In this document: positions 14,776-23,598 of the stretch, one piece after another
How positions within the stretch are numbered: the first letter of the stretch is position 1
Layout: each line of letters begins with the position of its first letter
Virus record (IMG/VR): IMGVR_UViG_3300047476_000944
Coordinates: 1 to 48,571 of that record
Length of the DNA stretch: 48,571 bases
Origin: a virus
Reading direction: 5' to 3' (one strand)
Notes under the pieces: generated by a model
Told to the model about the DNA's origin: nothing
The model's input: only the letters and a program-made list of their open reading frames with translations
The model's database searches: none
Position numbers and translations under genes: made by a program

Positions 14776-15515
14776 ACTAAGTCAATAATACGTTGATGAT
14801 AATATTTTGCAGATAGATCAGAATTTCCACCACAAGCATTCCAATAACTATCATTTCTCAAACGGTGATAATATTCCATTCCAGGGAGAACTTTATAATA
14901 TCCACCTTTGTTCATCCAGTGATAAGAAAAAGCAATGCTGCAAGCATAAACTGGTTCATCTAAATCTTCATAACCAGATCTTAACCTTTCAAGATATTTT
15001 TCACGATTGAATACAAAGTTTCCAGTATTGAGAAACCAATCAAACCATTTTGTTTTTTTAAGAAGAGCATCTTGTGCTTCATCAATACCTATTTTTTCAT
15101 ATTTGAAATCATAAAAGACCTCATTCTTATATCCATCATCTTTGTACAATAAAAGTTTTTGTGGAATGTAACAAAGATCTTTGTCTGGATTTTCAATTGA
15201 TTGAATTATGTTGAATGTTGTTTCTGCTGGATGATTATCACTATCTAAAAGATAAACCCACTCACACGTTGAGTTTTTCACAGCATTATATTTGTTTCTA
15301 AATCCACCAAGATTTACTTCATTTCTGAATACTTTTATTTTTTCAGTATTCAAAGTATCTACAATCGAGTTTAAATTGCACCATTCATCTTCATTAGACC
15401 CATCATCATTAACAACAATTTCTTTTACAAAATCATCATTTAATGCAAACTCTACTGCCTCTTTAAAATACTGTGATGTATTATAAAATGGTATCGCTAA
15501 CGTTATCTCATTCAT
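14772..15515 (-). CDS. GT2-like glycosyltransferase B (tandem paralogue)
   Basis: A 247-aa paralogue of the adjacent GT2 gene: ITLAIPFYNTSQYF, IVVNDDGSNEDEW, NLGGFRNKYNAVK and WVYLLDSDNHPAETTF. Both also share a C-terminal YHRLRNDSY/YNHRLRSNSY block and a TGNF(V/F) segment. The similarity indicates tandem duplication and divergence, perhaps to make two successive linkages. It overlaps the upstream gene by 8 nt. Confidence 0.83.
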   Translation of the reverse strand: MNEITLAIPFYNTSQYFKEAVEFALNDDFVKEIVVNDDGSNEDEWCNLNSIVDTLNTEKIKVFRNEVNLGGFRNKYNAVKNSTCEWVYLLDSDNHPAETTFNIIQSIENPDKDLCYIPQKLLLYKDDGYKNEVFYDFKYEKIGIDEAQDALLKKTKWFDWFLNTGNFVFNREKYLERLRSGYEDLDEPVYACSIAFSYHWMNKGGYYKVLPGMEYYHRLRNDSYWNACGGNSDLSAKYYHQRIIDLV

Positions 15516-16353
15516 ACTTTTTTAAATTCTCCTCTATTGTATCAGTATACATTAAATGTTTATATTTTTCAATCGTATCAATATATTGAACTGTGTTTGT
15601 TTCAAAATCATAAGTCATATTTGGAAACTTATATTCCAAATGCTCACTTCTACCAACAAGAGAATATATTGGATTCCAATCTAAACTACTACAACACCAA
15701 TGAAATGTATCTATAAAAAATCCTATTTCTTTTCTAGGTACATAGTTTTTCAATCTGAGTAGAGAATCATGCCAGTGCCAAACCTGATTGTCTAAGAATA
15801 AATTAAAATGTTTTTTTGGACAATAAGTAATGCAATGGCAAACATGGGGAACATCGTGACCTCTTCCAGCAGCATCTAAGAAAGATATTGAACTATTGCT
15901 ATCCACCATACGGTATCCAGCATCCAGATGGGCATATAGAACTCTATCATCATCAACTTTAAACACGTCTAGAAAATATTTTTTCAAATACCAATCTGGA
16001 CGAATTAACATAATAAAACGATAGTCATCAATACCAATTTCACCTAAACGCTTGGTTGTATCATAAATTAAAGAAAATTCACTATCAAGTCTCTGTGGAT
16101 GAATGTTTTTATTTACAATTCTTTTACCATACCAGTCCAATAATTTCTGATCATACTCATCAGAACACTTATAAACATTCAAATAAACATCACACTTAAT
16201 TGAAAGTGTTTTTTCAATATGCTCAAATAAACGAAGGTGTGAATCTGTGGATAACTTTTGTCTTTTATAAGATTCTTCCCCACCTTTATTTTCCGATCTT
16301 TGACCACCTAAACGAAATGTATCGCCAGTAATCACAAATAAACATTTATCCAT
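15508..16353 (-). CDS. Island protein of unknown function (GT-like?)
   Basis: A 281-aa soluble protein, not confidently assigned. LFVITGDTFRLGGQ at the N-terminus, IMLIRPDWYLKKYF near 130 and a His/Cys/Trp-rich region (HVCHCITYCPKKHF, VWHWHDSLL, HWCCSSLDW) are notable. Beta-strand followed by charged loop patterning resembles GT-A folds from giant viruses and phages, but there is no clear DxD. Its place in the operon supports a role in glycan synthesis. Confidence 0.6.
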   Translation of the reverse strand: MDKCLFVITGDTFRLGGQRSENKGGEESYKRQKLSTDSHLRLFEHIEKTLSIKCDVYLNVYKCSDEYDQKLLDWYGKRIVNKNIHPQRLDSEFSLIYDTTKRLGEIGIDDYRFIMLIRPDWYLKKYFLDVFKVDDDRVLYAHLDAGYRMVDSNSSISFLDAAGRGHDVPHVCHCITYCPKKHFNLFLDNQVWHWHDSLLRLKNYVPRKEIGFFIDTFHWCCSSLDWNPIYSLVGRSEHLEYKFPNMTYDFETNTVQYIDTIEKYKHLMYTDTIEENLKKYE

Positions 16354-16359
16354 AAGTTT

Positions 16360-16737
16360 TTATCTTTTTAAAAAATCAATAATCTGTTTTTTGTAGATAG
16401 TGTGAGAGTTTAAAACTTTGTCATCTATCAAAACATCATAGTGTATTTTTCCCATTACAAGTTGATGATATTTTAGACCCCAAGAATTTAGTTGTCGATT
16501 AGTTTTGTTATATAACTTACTATAAATTTCAATAACATTTCCATTAAACTGACTCATACCTCTTGCGGTATAAACCACAATCTTATATCCATCACTATAA
16601 AGAGAATTAACTAGATCAATATTCTCAATGTATGGTTCACAATAATCATACTTTTCTGGTCCAAGATGCTCATAACCAGATGGTCTATAACACAGAACAT
16701 CATCTAGATCAAATGCAATAGTTTTTTGTTTGCTCAT
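16360..16737 (-). CDS. HAD-superfamily phosphatase-like protein A
   Basis: A 125-aa minimal HAD protein: IAFDLDDVLC (motif I with nucleophile D10 and D12), IVVYTARGM (motif II Thr) and VLIDDKVLNS (acidic motif III/IV region). Small HAD proteins of this sort occur in capsule loci. A second HAD protein is encoded at 20774. They may remove phosphates from sugar intermediates. It overlaps the aldolase-like gene by 29 nt. Substrate unknown. Confidence 0.75.
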   Translation of the reverse strand: MSKQKTIAFDLDDVLCYRPSGYEHLGPEKYDYCEPYIENIDLVNSLYSDGYKIVVYTARGMSQFNGNVIEIYSKLYNKTNRQLNSWGLKYHQLVMGKIHYDVLIDDKVLNSHTIYKKQIIDFLKR

Positions 16738-17701
16738 TTAATAACTTAAGTTTAGAACTAATTCTCTTTTGTATCAATTGGTCTGCATTAGGGAATTGAG
16801 ATTTTATCTTTTCAAGAAAAACTTCATCAGATAAAACATAATGGCAGCAAGTCATTATTAATTCCGATTTGGAAATTCTGCTAATATCTTTTACCCACTT
16901 TTTCCACTTACCTGAATTATAGCATACCTGATATAATTCTTCAAAGAGTTCTTTATCTTTCTTACACTCTTCCAAGTAATATTCAGATTCAATTTGCCCA
17001 AATTCGGGAGCAATGTTAATAGCATCTAATCCCGTTTCAAATCTCAATTCAACATCAAAAGAATCTGTAAGATAATCGCCATTATGTTCCTTACCCATTA
17101 ATCCAAACTTTTTAACTACTTTAATGAAAGACTTCAATCTTTTTTTATTAAAGTTGCCAGTATTAGTTCTTGTTGATAAATCTAATCTTGTTCCAGACTG
17201 GACAACAGCATATTTTATTTGAGAAAACTGTTCTTCCGTCAGTCCCATTTTAAGGTAGTCAAGAAACCATTTCAATTCTTCTGGTTGGTATCTATATATT
17301 GCTTCCTCAGTTCCAACCTCATACATTAAATTTGAATTTGAAAGAGTTTGTATTACTTCTTTTGTTTTTTCAGCAGCATCCAACATCGTATTAGAAACTC
17401 TAAATGGATCTATATGAATTAGATCAAAATATTGCGAGTCACTTAAAAAAGAAGATAATCCATCATCCAATTCTTGTCCCTGATTCTCCCCACCATGATC
17501 TCTACAAAGAAGGACAGAAGAATTAGAACCTCTCACATATTCAGAAAAAGTTTGGGTATTCCAATTATTAGCATACCCACTACAATAGTCAACTTGCCTT
17601 CTAGACGGTATAAGACCGATAGAATGTTGCTGACCATGATTGATTACACAATCAACAACATTTTTACTCATTGGGCCAATATAATATTTTGGAAATATCA
17701 T
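16709..17701 (-). CDS. GatZ/KbaZ-like class II aldolase-type TIM barrel
   Basis: A 330-aa protein. VLLCRDHGGENQGQ, FDLIHIDPFRVSN and NLMYEVGTEEAIYRY resemble GatZ/KbaZ, the non-catalytic partner of tagatose-bisphosphate aldolase, at the metal and substrate face of a TIM barrel. No GatY/KbaY-type partner is visible here. It is coupled by ATGA to the nucleotidyltransferase-kinase fusion, which suggests it makes or modifies the sugar that fusion activates. The family call is moderate and the reaction is unknown. Confidence 0.5.
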   Translation of the reverse strand: MIFPKYYIGPMSKNVVDCVINHGQQHSIGLIPSRRQVDYCSGYANNWNTQTFSEYVRGSNSSVLLCRDHGGENQGQELDDGLSSFLSDSQYFDLIHIDPFRVSNTMLDAAEKTKEVIQTLSNSNLMYEVGTEEAIYRYQPEELKWFLDYLKMGLTEEQFSQIKYAVVQSGTRLDLSTRTNTGNFNKKRLKSFIKVVKKFGLMGKEHNGDYLTDSFDVELRFETGLDAINIAPEFGQIESEYYLEECKKDKELFEELYQVCYNSGKWKKWVKDISRISKSELIMTCCHYVLSDEVFLEKIKSQFPNADQLIQKRISSKLKLLNEQTKNYCI

Positions 17702-19254
17702 TTAAGATTTAAAAAAAGATTGTATTTGCCAAAATAATATAGAAACATATCAAGTGGATGTTCGTGTAGCGGTGCCATATTAATCCAAATGATTGAACTC
17801 AATGTTTTAATATTATTATAATCAATCCCATTATTATAGCAGAAATCTTTAAGATATTCTTGACGCTCCAAATTGGACTTTTTCACATAAACGTCACAAA
17901 CAATTTCTTTCTTACATTCAATCTTAAAATGATTATTAGCAAGAACGTGATGATTTAATGTTAGATTATGATTGAGTTTTGCAAGATCATAATTCATATC
18001 ACCAGCATCAATACTTCCGTTAAAATCTTGTCTCCAATCAATCAAAGTAAATCCATTCTCATTAATAAGAATATTATCTAGAATAAAATCCCCATGAAAT
18101 CCTGTTGGATTCTTACCTATTAAGCAATCAAAATTAATCTGCTCAATAATATTCTTCAATGGAGGAACTTGAATACCATTAATAACGTCAGCAGTATCTT
18201 CTAAATTATATTTTTCTAAGAACTTATCGATCCTTTTAAGTGTCTTATCTTTATAAAATGAAGTTGCATTTTCTTTGTAAGATAGATCTTCCTTCCCAAT
18301 CCAAAGTTTTTGATTTGCCCAAGAAAGTAAATCAACAAAATTAATAAGATTAGTTGAATCTGCAAGTAGATCCGCTTTGATGAATTTATACTTATAAAAG
18401 TTCTCAGTGCTATCAAGTAGAGTTGGAATAAGTCCTTCCAAATTTTTTGTTCTTGCTACACGATCAGAACAAATCTTCTTATTATAAAAGAACTTGATTA
18501 CAAAATCATTAAACACAAAAATATTTTCATCCTCCTTATCAAGAACATGAACTGTTCCTTTTATTTTAGATCTTGTTTTTTTCAGAGCATCGATATTACC
18601 AATATCATACCACTCATCAATATTAATAACATCAAAGTTATTCATTTTACGAATAACATGACAATCACTCAGATCACTTGTTTTAACTGATTTAATAATA
18701 TCATTGCAAATTTTCCAGAACTCTTGGTAATTTTGTATTCCAGAAACCCCAACGTAAATATAATCAAAGTTTTGCTCACCCTTTTCATTAATAGAAGCAA
18801 TCTTTTCATTAACGCAATTGATTGTTCTATATGATTGACTATTATCTCCACTACCACCAATAGACCAATTTGTAGAAAAATCTACACCTTTAATATAATT
18901 TTTTGGAAGAATAGTATCACAAGCGTGAAAGATAAAAGGGCATTGTAGATTCTCTTCACATAAAGAAATGGAGTAAAGTAGACTGCTACCCTCCCCCATA
19001 TAATTGTCAACTTCTACAAATTGAATATTTCTTTCTGGATGTGCAAGAGTCAAATATTGTTTGACATGAGATCCATAATGCCCCAAAGTCACAATAAACT
19101 CAATATCATCAGAGTATGACTCAATAATATGAGAAATAACTGGTTTATCACCAACTCTAACTAAACTCTTGTTTGTAAACTTAGTTAAATTTCCAAGTCT
19201 AGATCCAAGACCACTAGTAGTAAGTAGAACTTTATACTCTGTCATATTTGTCAT
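17698..19254 (-). CDS. Nucleotidyltransferase-kinase fusion
   Basis: A 518-aa two-domain enzyme. Residues ~8-230 form a sugar-phosphate nucleotidyltransferase: TTSGLGSRLGNLTKFTNKSLVRVGDKP is the GxGxR...K core, with FHACDTIL as metal site. Residues ~245-515 form an aminoglycoside/choline-kinase-type domain with HGDFILDN (H387, D389, N394) and LIDWRQD (D406). One chain could therefore phosphorylate a substrate and couple it to a nucleotide, as LicA and LicC do separately for choline. Start may be 19254 or the ATG at 19245. Substrate unknown. Confidence 0.8.
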   Translation of the reverse strand: MTNMTEYKVLLTTSGLGSRLGNLTKFTNKSLVRVGDKPVISHIIESYSDDIEFIVTLGHYGSHVKQYLTLAHPERNIQFVEVDNYMGEGSSLLYSISLCEENLQCPFIFHACDTILPKNYIKGVDFSTNWSIGGSGDNSQSYRTINCVNEKIASINEKGEQNFDYIYVGVSGIQNYQEFWKICNDIIKSVKTSDLSDCHVIRKMNNFDVINIDEWYDIGNIDALKKTRSKIKGTVHVLDKEDENIFVFNDFVIKFFYNKKICSDRVARTKNLEGLIPTLLDSTENFYKYKFIKADLLADSTNLINFVDLLSWANQKLWIGKEDLSYKENATSFYKDKTLKRIDKFLEKYNLEDTADVINGIQVPPLKNIIEQINFDCLIGKNPTGFHGDFILDNILINENGFTLIDWRQDFNGSIDAGDMNYDLAKLNHNLTLNHHVLANNHFKIECKKEIVCDVYVKKSNLERQEYLKDFCYNNGIDYNNIKTLSSIIWINMAPLHEHPLDMFLYYFGKYNLFLNLK

Positions 19255-19567
19255 CCAATCTTACGATGTCATCTTCACCAAAGTATTCGCCCAACTGAAT
19301 CTCAATAAAAATCAGATCGGTTTCACCAATATTTTTTACTTGATGTTTTGCCTGTTTAGATATTGTAATTACATCACCAATCACATGCGTTGAAATATTA
19401 TCATCTATTTTAACTTCCGCAATACCTTTAACTATAATCCAAATCTCACTTCTCTTAAAGTGATATTGATAACTTGGCGATTCGCCAGATTTAATAACAA
19501 TCTTTTTTACTTTTGTATAATCTTCTTCTAAAAGATTAGTATAAGATCCCCATGGTTTTAGTTCCAT
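19232..19567 (-). CDS. Mannose-6-phosphate isomerase-type cupin
   Basis: A 111-aa single cupin closely patterned on the C-terminal isomerase domain of type II PMI/GMP proteins: ELKPWGSY start, SYQYHFKRSEIWIIVKG with metal-binding His and Glu, GDVITISKQAKHQVKN, then IEIQLGEYFGEDDIVR and a final DKY. It would interconvert fructose-6-P and mannose-6-P and so feed GDP-mannose to Gmd. No GDP-mannose pyrophosphorylase domain is attached; the host could provide it. The start at 19567 is preferred over 19579. Confidence 0.75.
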   Translation of the reverse strand: MELKPWGSYTNLLEEDYTKVKKIVIKSGESPSYQYHFKRSEIWIIVKGIAEVKIDDNISTHVIGDVITISKQAKHQVKNIGETDLIFIEIQLGEYFGEDDIVRLDDKYDRV

Positions 19568-20340
19568 ATAAATTCCCAATTTTCAAGTTTAGGTAAAAGT
19601 AACATATTTAAAAATTGATTATTACATTCAGGACTACCACACATACGATGTGATTCTTTTCTTGCATAGGCATGTAAATGAACTTTAAAATTGCTCAATA
19701 AAAATGCTGATTGCATATGATAAACAAATAAAGATACTGTGTTCTCGATAAGATGAATATCATCAGAATTTTCTAGTATCTTTAACACATCCACCAAATT
19801 TGGTGAAATATTATGAAGATTGACAACCTTAGAATGTTTTAAATACTTTCTATCTATAAGGTTTTCACCATATTCGCATACGACTGAATATGGTTCAGTT
19901 AAGTCTAAACTATCGAAAAGTTTTTCTTCAAGATCTACTTTTCTAGAAAAAAAGAAATGTTTATTTTTAACTTCTGGATTGATGCCAAGTTTAATATAGA
20001 AATTGTCCGAATTTGATGTTGGTCCAATATGGTTATAATCTTCTAAGGGATTCTGATTACTCCAATAATTACCACTACCAATTCTAGGATAATACTCATT
20101 AACCCTAGTATCAATTACATCCTCATTAGTACATACCCTCTCAAACTCACGATCCATTATTGTGGATATTTTTGGATCATCCCCATACAACAACTCTACA
20201 AAGTTTTTACGAGTTTCATTATGTTCTAAAACAAGATAGACTTGTTTATAACGATATTGTTGAATTAAATATCGAACAAGACCATTGATACTTACCCAAT
20301 CACCAAAAGCATCATAATGTCTTACAAATATTGTTTTCAT
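19558..20340 (-). CDS. GT9-like protein, paralogue 1
   Basis: A 260-aa protein with an N-terminal FVRHYDAFGDWVSINGLVRYL that resembles the glycine loop of heptosyltransferase-type (GT9) GT-B folds, and a C-terminal YSVVCEYGEN ... DIHLIENTVSLFVYHMQ ... VHLHAYARKE block. The same arrangement occurs at 28654 and more distantly at 22828. The HLIEN segment could be the donor-site glutamate region. It overlaps both neighbours. Assignment to GT9 is tentative; a glycosyltransferase role is supported by context. Confidence 0.6.
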   Translation of the reverse strand: MKTIFVRHYDAFGDWVSINGLVRYLIQQYRYKQVYLVLEHNETRKNFVELLYGDDPKISTIMDREFERVCTNEDVIDTRVNEYYPRIGSGNYWSNQNPLEDYNHIGPTSNSDNFYIKLGINPEVKNKHFFFSRKVDLEEKLFDSLDLTEPYSVVCEYGENLIDRKYLKHSKVVNLHNISPNLVDVLKILENSDDIHLIENTVSLFVYHMQSAFLLSNFKVHLHAYARKESHRMCGSPECNNQFLNMLLLPKLENWEFIWN

Positions 20341-20777
20341 ACAAAGGCAGGATAATCGGTGCATATACCAAAAGGTTTTTCACCAATAGGTACAAAGCAT
20401 TCAACATCATCACGATCAATAAGAGGAATAATTACATTTCCATCAATCTTCATTGAAAGATCATGCAACCAAATTTTTCCAGTCGATGTATAAGTAAATG
20501 GATCTCCTGTATGGCAAAAAGAATGATATGCCCAACACTCTGTTGCTGCTTCAAGATTTTTACAATGCAACCACAGATAATGCCTACGCTTATCTAACCA
20601 GTTATGGTCAATTTTATATTGCGGTTCATCATGTCCCAACCACAACTCACCATCAATTGAACGAACATCAATTTCTACATGATATCCATTTCCAATCGCA
20701 CAGTCAATGTAACTTGGACGATTTTCTTTATCAGGAACTGGTCCCCGAATATTGCCGCGATGAGAAATAATAATCAC
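20337..20777 (-). CDS. GDPD-like phosphodiesterase domain protein
   Basis: A 146-aa protein with a GTG start that overlaps the HAD gene by 4 nt. It reads ISHRGNIRG (His6, Arg7), KENRPSYIDCAI (Glu18-Asn), YHVEIDVR (Glu and Asp) and LWLGHDEP (His-Asp): the order of catalytic and metal ligands in glycerophosphodiester phosphodiesterases, though the full family is longer (about 240 aa). The C-terminal half ends early with LIDRDD and GICTDYP. It may hydrolyse a phosphodiester in glycan assembly, or be a sugar-binding relative. Confidence 0.65.
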   Translation of the reverse strand: MIIISHRGNIRGPVPDKENRPSYIDCAIGNGYHVEIDVRSIDGELWLGHDEPQYKIDHNWLDKRRHYLWLHCKNLEAATECWAYHSFCHTGDPFTYTSTGKIWLHDLSMKIDGNVIIPLIDRDDVECFVPIGEKPFGICTDYPAFV

Positions 20778-21085
20778 AGTTCTTCAATCCTCAGAGATTT
20801 ATCTTCAATAAACAAATCATAAAATGGTTTATCTACTCGCAACTCATGATATTTTGCACCCCATTCTGCAAGTTGTCTTGCAGTAAGTTCTGTCCAGTCA
20901 ATTTGTTTACGACTACCCCGAGCAGTCCAATAAACTATCGTATGACCTTCATCATAAAGTTTATTAATTTTCTCTACATTCTCTCGAATAGGTTTTGCTT
21001 TTGAATAATCGTGAGTGGTTCCAAAGTCAACAGAAGTTTCGCGCTGACAAATAGTTTCATCAATATCAACATAGATAATTTTCAT
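20774..21085 (-). CDS. HAD-superfamily phosphatase-like protein B
   Basis: A 103-aa minimal HAD protein: IIYVDIDETIC (nucleophile Asp with Asp two residues on), VYWTARGSRKQ (motif II) and DLFIEDKSL (acidic end). It is shorter than its counterpart at 16360 and shares the WTARG/YTARG motif and a WG(A/L)KYH segment. It is overlapped by 4 nt on both sides, by class II aldolase and GDPD-like genes. Substrate unknown. Confidence 0.75.
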   Translation of the reverse strand: MKIIYVDIDETICQRETSVDFGTTHDYSKAKPIRENVEKINKLYDEGHTIVYWTARGSRKQIDWTELTARQLAEWGAKYHELRVDKPFYDLFIEDKSLRIEEL

Positions 21086-21753
21086 TGATACATATTTCTC
21101 CTATAATTTTCATTTGGGCAAGTATCAACATCGGCAACTTCTTGTTTTGTTAAGAACTTAACTCCACCCAAAAGTTTTGCCCCGATAAAAATATCGGCAG
21201 ATTTTTCGCACATTAAAGTTGCAGCGGCACAATCTTTTTTAGATGCAGATGCTGTGATTATACCATGATTTTGGAGAAGTATCAATTTAGGAAAATACCC
21301 CTCATCATCCACAAACTTTGACACATGCTTATCAACTAACTTTAAAATTGATTCGCCAGGAGGAGCATAAGGAACAACACAAGACTTAATTCCATTCCTC
21401 ACAATTTGATCTGGAAACCATCTGTGGTCTGCAAAATCATATAGAACAGTTGGTTCAGAACAAAGAATCTTGGTTGTATATGGAGGGTGCGTATGTGCAA
21501 TAAAGTTGATATCTGGAAATGTCTTCATAATCCAAGCGTGAAATGACGTTTCAATGCTTGGTTTCTTATGGAGAAGTTCTATTTGAGCACCATTTGTATT
21601 GCACAATGTCAGGTCTTCTTCTGATAGTGTATGAAGACTTGTTCCACTTGCTTTAATGAGGAATGTATTTTCATCTACTCTTACTGATACATTACCTTCA
21701 CCACAGATAGTGTATTCACTAATTTCTCTTGCTAGCTCTAGTATTTCAGACAT
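21082..21753 (-). CDS. Class II aldolase/adducin-family protein
   Basis: A 223-aa protein with GEGNVSVRV (substrate loop), ASGTSLHTL, FIAHTHPPYT (metal ligands His-x-His), and LLQNHGIITA (third His), all typical of the fuculose-1-phosphate/rhamnulose-1-phosphate aldolase family. These cleave or form C-C bonds in phosphorylated ketoses, using zinc. Metal ligands appear complete. It overlaps the GT61 gene by 8 nt and a HAD gene by 4 nt. Substrate cannot be told from sequence. Confidence 0.82.
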   Translation of the reverse strand: MSEILELAREISEYTICGEGNVSVRVDENTFLIKASGTSLHTLSEEDLTLCNTNGAQIELLHKKPSIETSFHAWIMKTFPDINFIAHTHPPYTTKILCSEPTVLYDFADHRWFPDQIVRNGIKSCVVPYAPPGESILKLVDKHVSKFVDDEGYFPKLILLQNHGIITASASKKDCAAATLMCEKSADIFIGAKLLGGVKFLTKQEVADVDTCPNENYRRNMYQ

Positions 21754-22831
21754 CTTTAAGGAATAATGCTAGTTTATTTAGATTTACCTTCCAAGGAGAG
21801 TTTAGACCACCAGAAATAGAAAGAGCACCATTACTTTCTACACTTTCCTCTACTTTCTCTACAAACTCTGTATCATTGAAGTGATGAAGTTGAGTATGTG
21901 ACATTGAATATTCAAAGCGAGTATTAACATCAAAAAACAAAGGACTATTAATAGAAATAACTTTTGTTTCTGGTGGTGAGAAGATTACATTACACATACC
22001 ACCACCAATTGGTCCAGCAACATACTTAGCAGAGTTGAATAAACCAATCTTCTCTTTCATCGTCATATTTTCACAGAAGACTTCTTCATATCCATGAGAC
22101 TTGAAAAGTTCTGCTAATTCATCCTCATTCACACAACGACGGCGCTCAGTATAGTTGGTTCCAATATTATCGAAGTTATTATGCAACCAAGTGCGCCGTG
22201 AGATATAAATCTTCTCTGGACCCCGATATTCACCTTTCATACGGTTGATAATATCAAATACACCAGAATGTGGTGGAGTATTTGAAAGACCGTTATGGGT
22301 CAATGACGACCCCACTACAACAGTATTATAAAGAGTGTCTGGGTTTAGAAATACAACATCTTTTCTTCTAATACCAAGAAGTTCTAGCGATTCCCAAACA
22401 AAAGGATAAAGATCATCTTTACCCTCTGGTGGACTTACAAGGAGTTTAAGATCTGGATGAATCTCTTTCTCATTGAAGTAAGAGTAGAGATAAGGCAACG
22501 TATCGTAGATAAAATGATAGTAGTTCGCCATATTATACACAAAGTAAAATACAGGAACTGAGCAGAAATTCTTAAAATGAAAAGGAAGTTCTACTTGATA
22601 CTCCATTGTTTCTTCATAGACAGTTCCTCTTCCAAGAGACATAAACATTTCTTTGGTTGGAAGAGTCAGTCTCTGAGTTTGATGCGAATAGATTAGTGGT
22701 TGAGGATAATGTTTTGATAGACCTACAAATTGGCAAGAAAAGAAATATGCGACTTCTATGTCTCTACCATTTTCATCTTTCTCCTTAATGATTCTTGTTC
22801 TTCCGGAATTCCAATACCGTATTTCAGTCAT
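21746..22831 (-). CDS. Glycosyltransferase family 61-like
   Basis: A 361-aa protein with GT61/DUF563 features: NYYHFIYDTLPYLYSY at ~105-120, IYISRRTW, RRCVNEDELAELFKSHGY, MTMKEKIGLFNSAKYVAGPIGGG and NVIFSPPETKVI. The family includes plant xylosyl-, arabinosyl- and GlcNAc-transferases and bacterial capsule enzymes. The start at 22831 overlaps the upstream stop by 4 nt. It may transfer a pentose or HexNAc branch, but this is not visible in sequence. Confidence 0.82.
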   Translation of the reverse strand: MTEIRYWNSGRTRIIKEKDENGRDIEVAYFFSCQFVGLSKHYPQPLIYSHQTQRLTLPTKEMFMSLGRGTVYEETMEYQVELPFHFKNFCSVPVFYFVYNMANYYHFIYDTLPYLYSYFNEKEIHPDLKLLVSPPEGKDDLYPFVWESLELLGIRRKDVVFLNPDTLYNTVVVGSSLTHNGLSNTPPHSGVFDIINRMKGEYRGPEKIYISRRTWLHNNFDNIGTNYTERRRCVNEDELAELFKSHGYEEVFCENMTMKEKIGLFNSAKYVAGPIGGGMCNVIFSPPETKVISINSPLFFDVNTRFEYSMSHTQLHHFNDTEFVEKVEESVESNGALSISGGLNSPWKVNLNKLALFLKDV

Positions 22832-23598
22832 AACACAGTCCAATCTCCACTCTCCTCTATTTTTTTATAATCAAAAAACTTAGGTATTTTCATTCTAGCA
22901 TACTTATGGAGATAAAACTTTGGTCCCCTTAATTGATTTGAAAAATATAAAAAGTAACAAAGTATTCCATAAAGACTATCATTTAAATACACTAAAGGAT
23001 ATTTTACATATGAAAGATTCATACCTTCAACATAATGAATAACAGAATATTCATCAGTAGAAACTATCTCAGAATACTTATTCTGTTCAGATTGATAATC
23101 TCTTATAATTTCAAAATAATCAAATGCAATAGAATGTTCTAATCCAGATAAAGTATAAAAACCTATTCTTTCATCAAAATCCGGATCATTAATATCTCTT
23201 TCTTTAATATTTGAGATATTATGCCAGGCAGTTTTTTCTAATGAATTGCAGTTAATTTTTTGTATTTCCGTTCTTGGTTTAAGATTCTGCCTTAGACAAG
23301 ATCGTATAAAACTATCCGAACACTGATGCCCATCAAGTAAAAACAAATAGTCCTCATCAAATAATCTCCTCGAAACTAAATCTATTTCACCTTGATCGGG
23401 ACAAGGAACAAAAATTAAATCAAAATCTGGATATAGTGCTTCCAAAAATTGTTTTTGATGAGGAAGACATATCAAACTTACAGATTTATATTGAGTTTGA
23501 TAATACCTAACCATACCAACATGTTGGAGAAGATCTGTCCACCCCCAATGTAGCATTAAAACGGCATCAATATCTTTACTAATTGGTAAAGTAGTCAT
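22828..23598 (-). CDS. GT9-like protein, paralogue 2 (divergent)
   Basis: A 256-aa protein that shares the architecture of the proteins at 19558 and 28654: N-terminal LHWGWTDLLQHVGMVRYYQ in place of YDAFGDWVSINGLVRYL, then YSVIHYVEGMNLS and a C-terminal FYLHKYARMKIP matching VHLHAYARKE. Identity is low, so it is a remote paralogue. The start is uncertain within 23598-23625; all choices overlap the upstream gene slightly. Probably a glycosyltransferase. Confidence 0.5.
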   Translation of the reverse strand: MTTLPISKDIDAVLMLHWGWTDLLQHVGMVRYYQTQYKSVSLICLPHQKQFLEALYPDFDLIFVPCPDQGEIDLVSRRLFDEDYLFLLDGHQCSDSFIRSCLRQNLKPRTEIQKINCNSLEKTAWHNISNIKERDINDPDFDERIGFYTLSGLEHSIAFDYFEIIRDYQSEQNKYSEIVSTDEYSVIHYVEGMNLSYVKYPLVYLNDSLYGILCYFLYFSNQLRGPKFYLHKYARMKIPKFFDYKKIEESGDWTVL

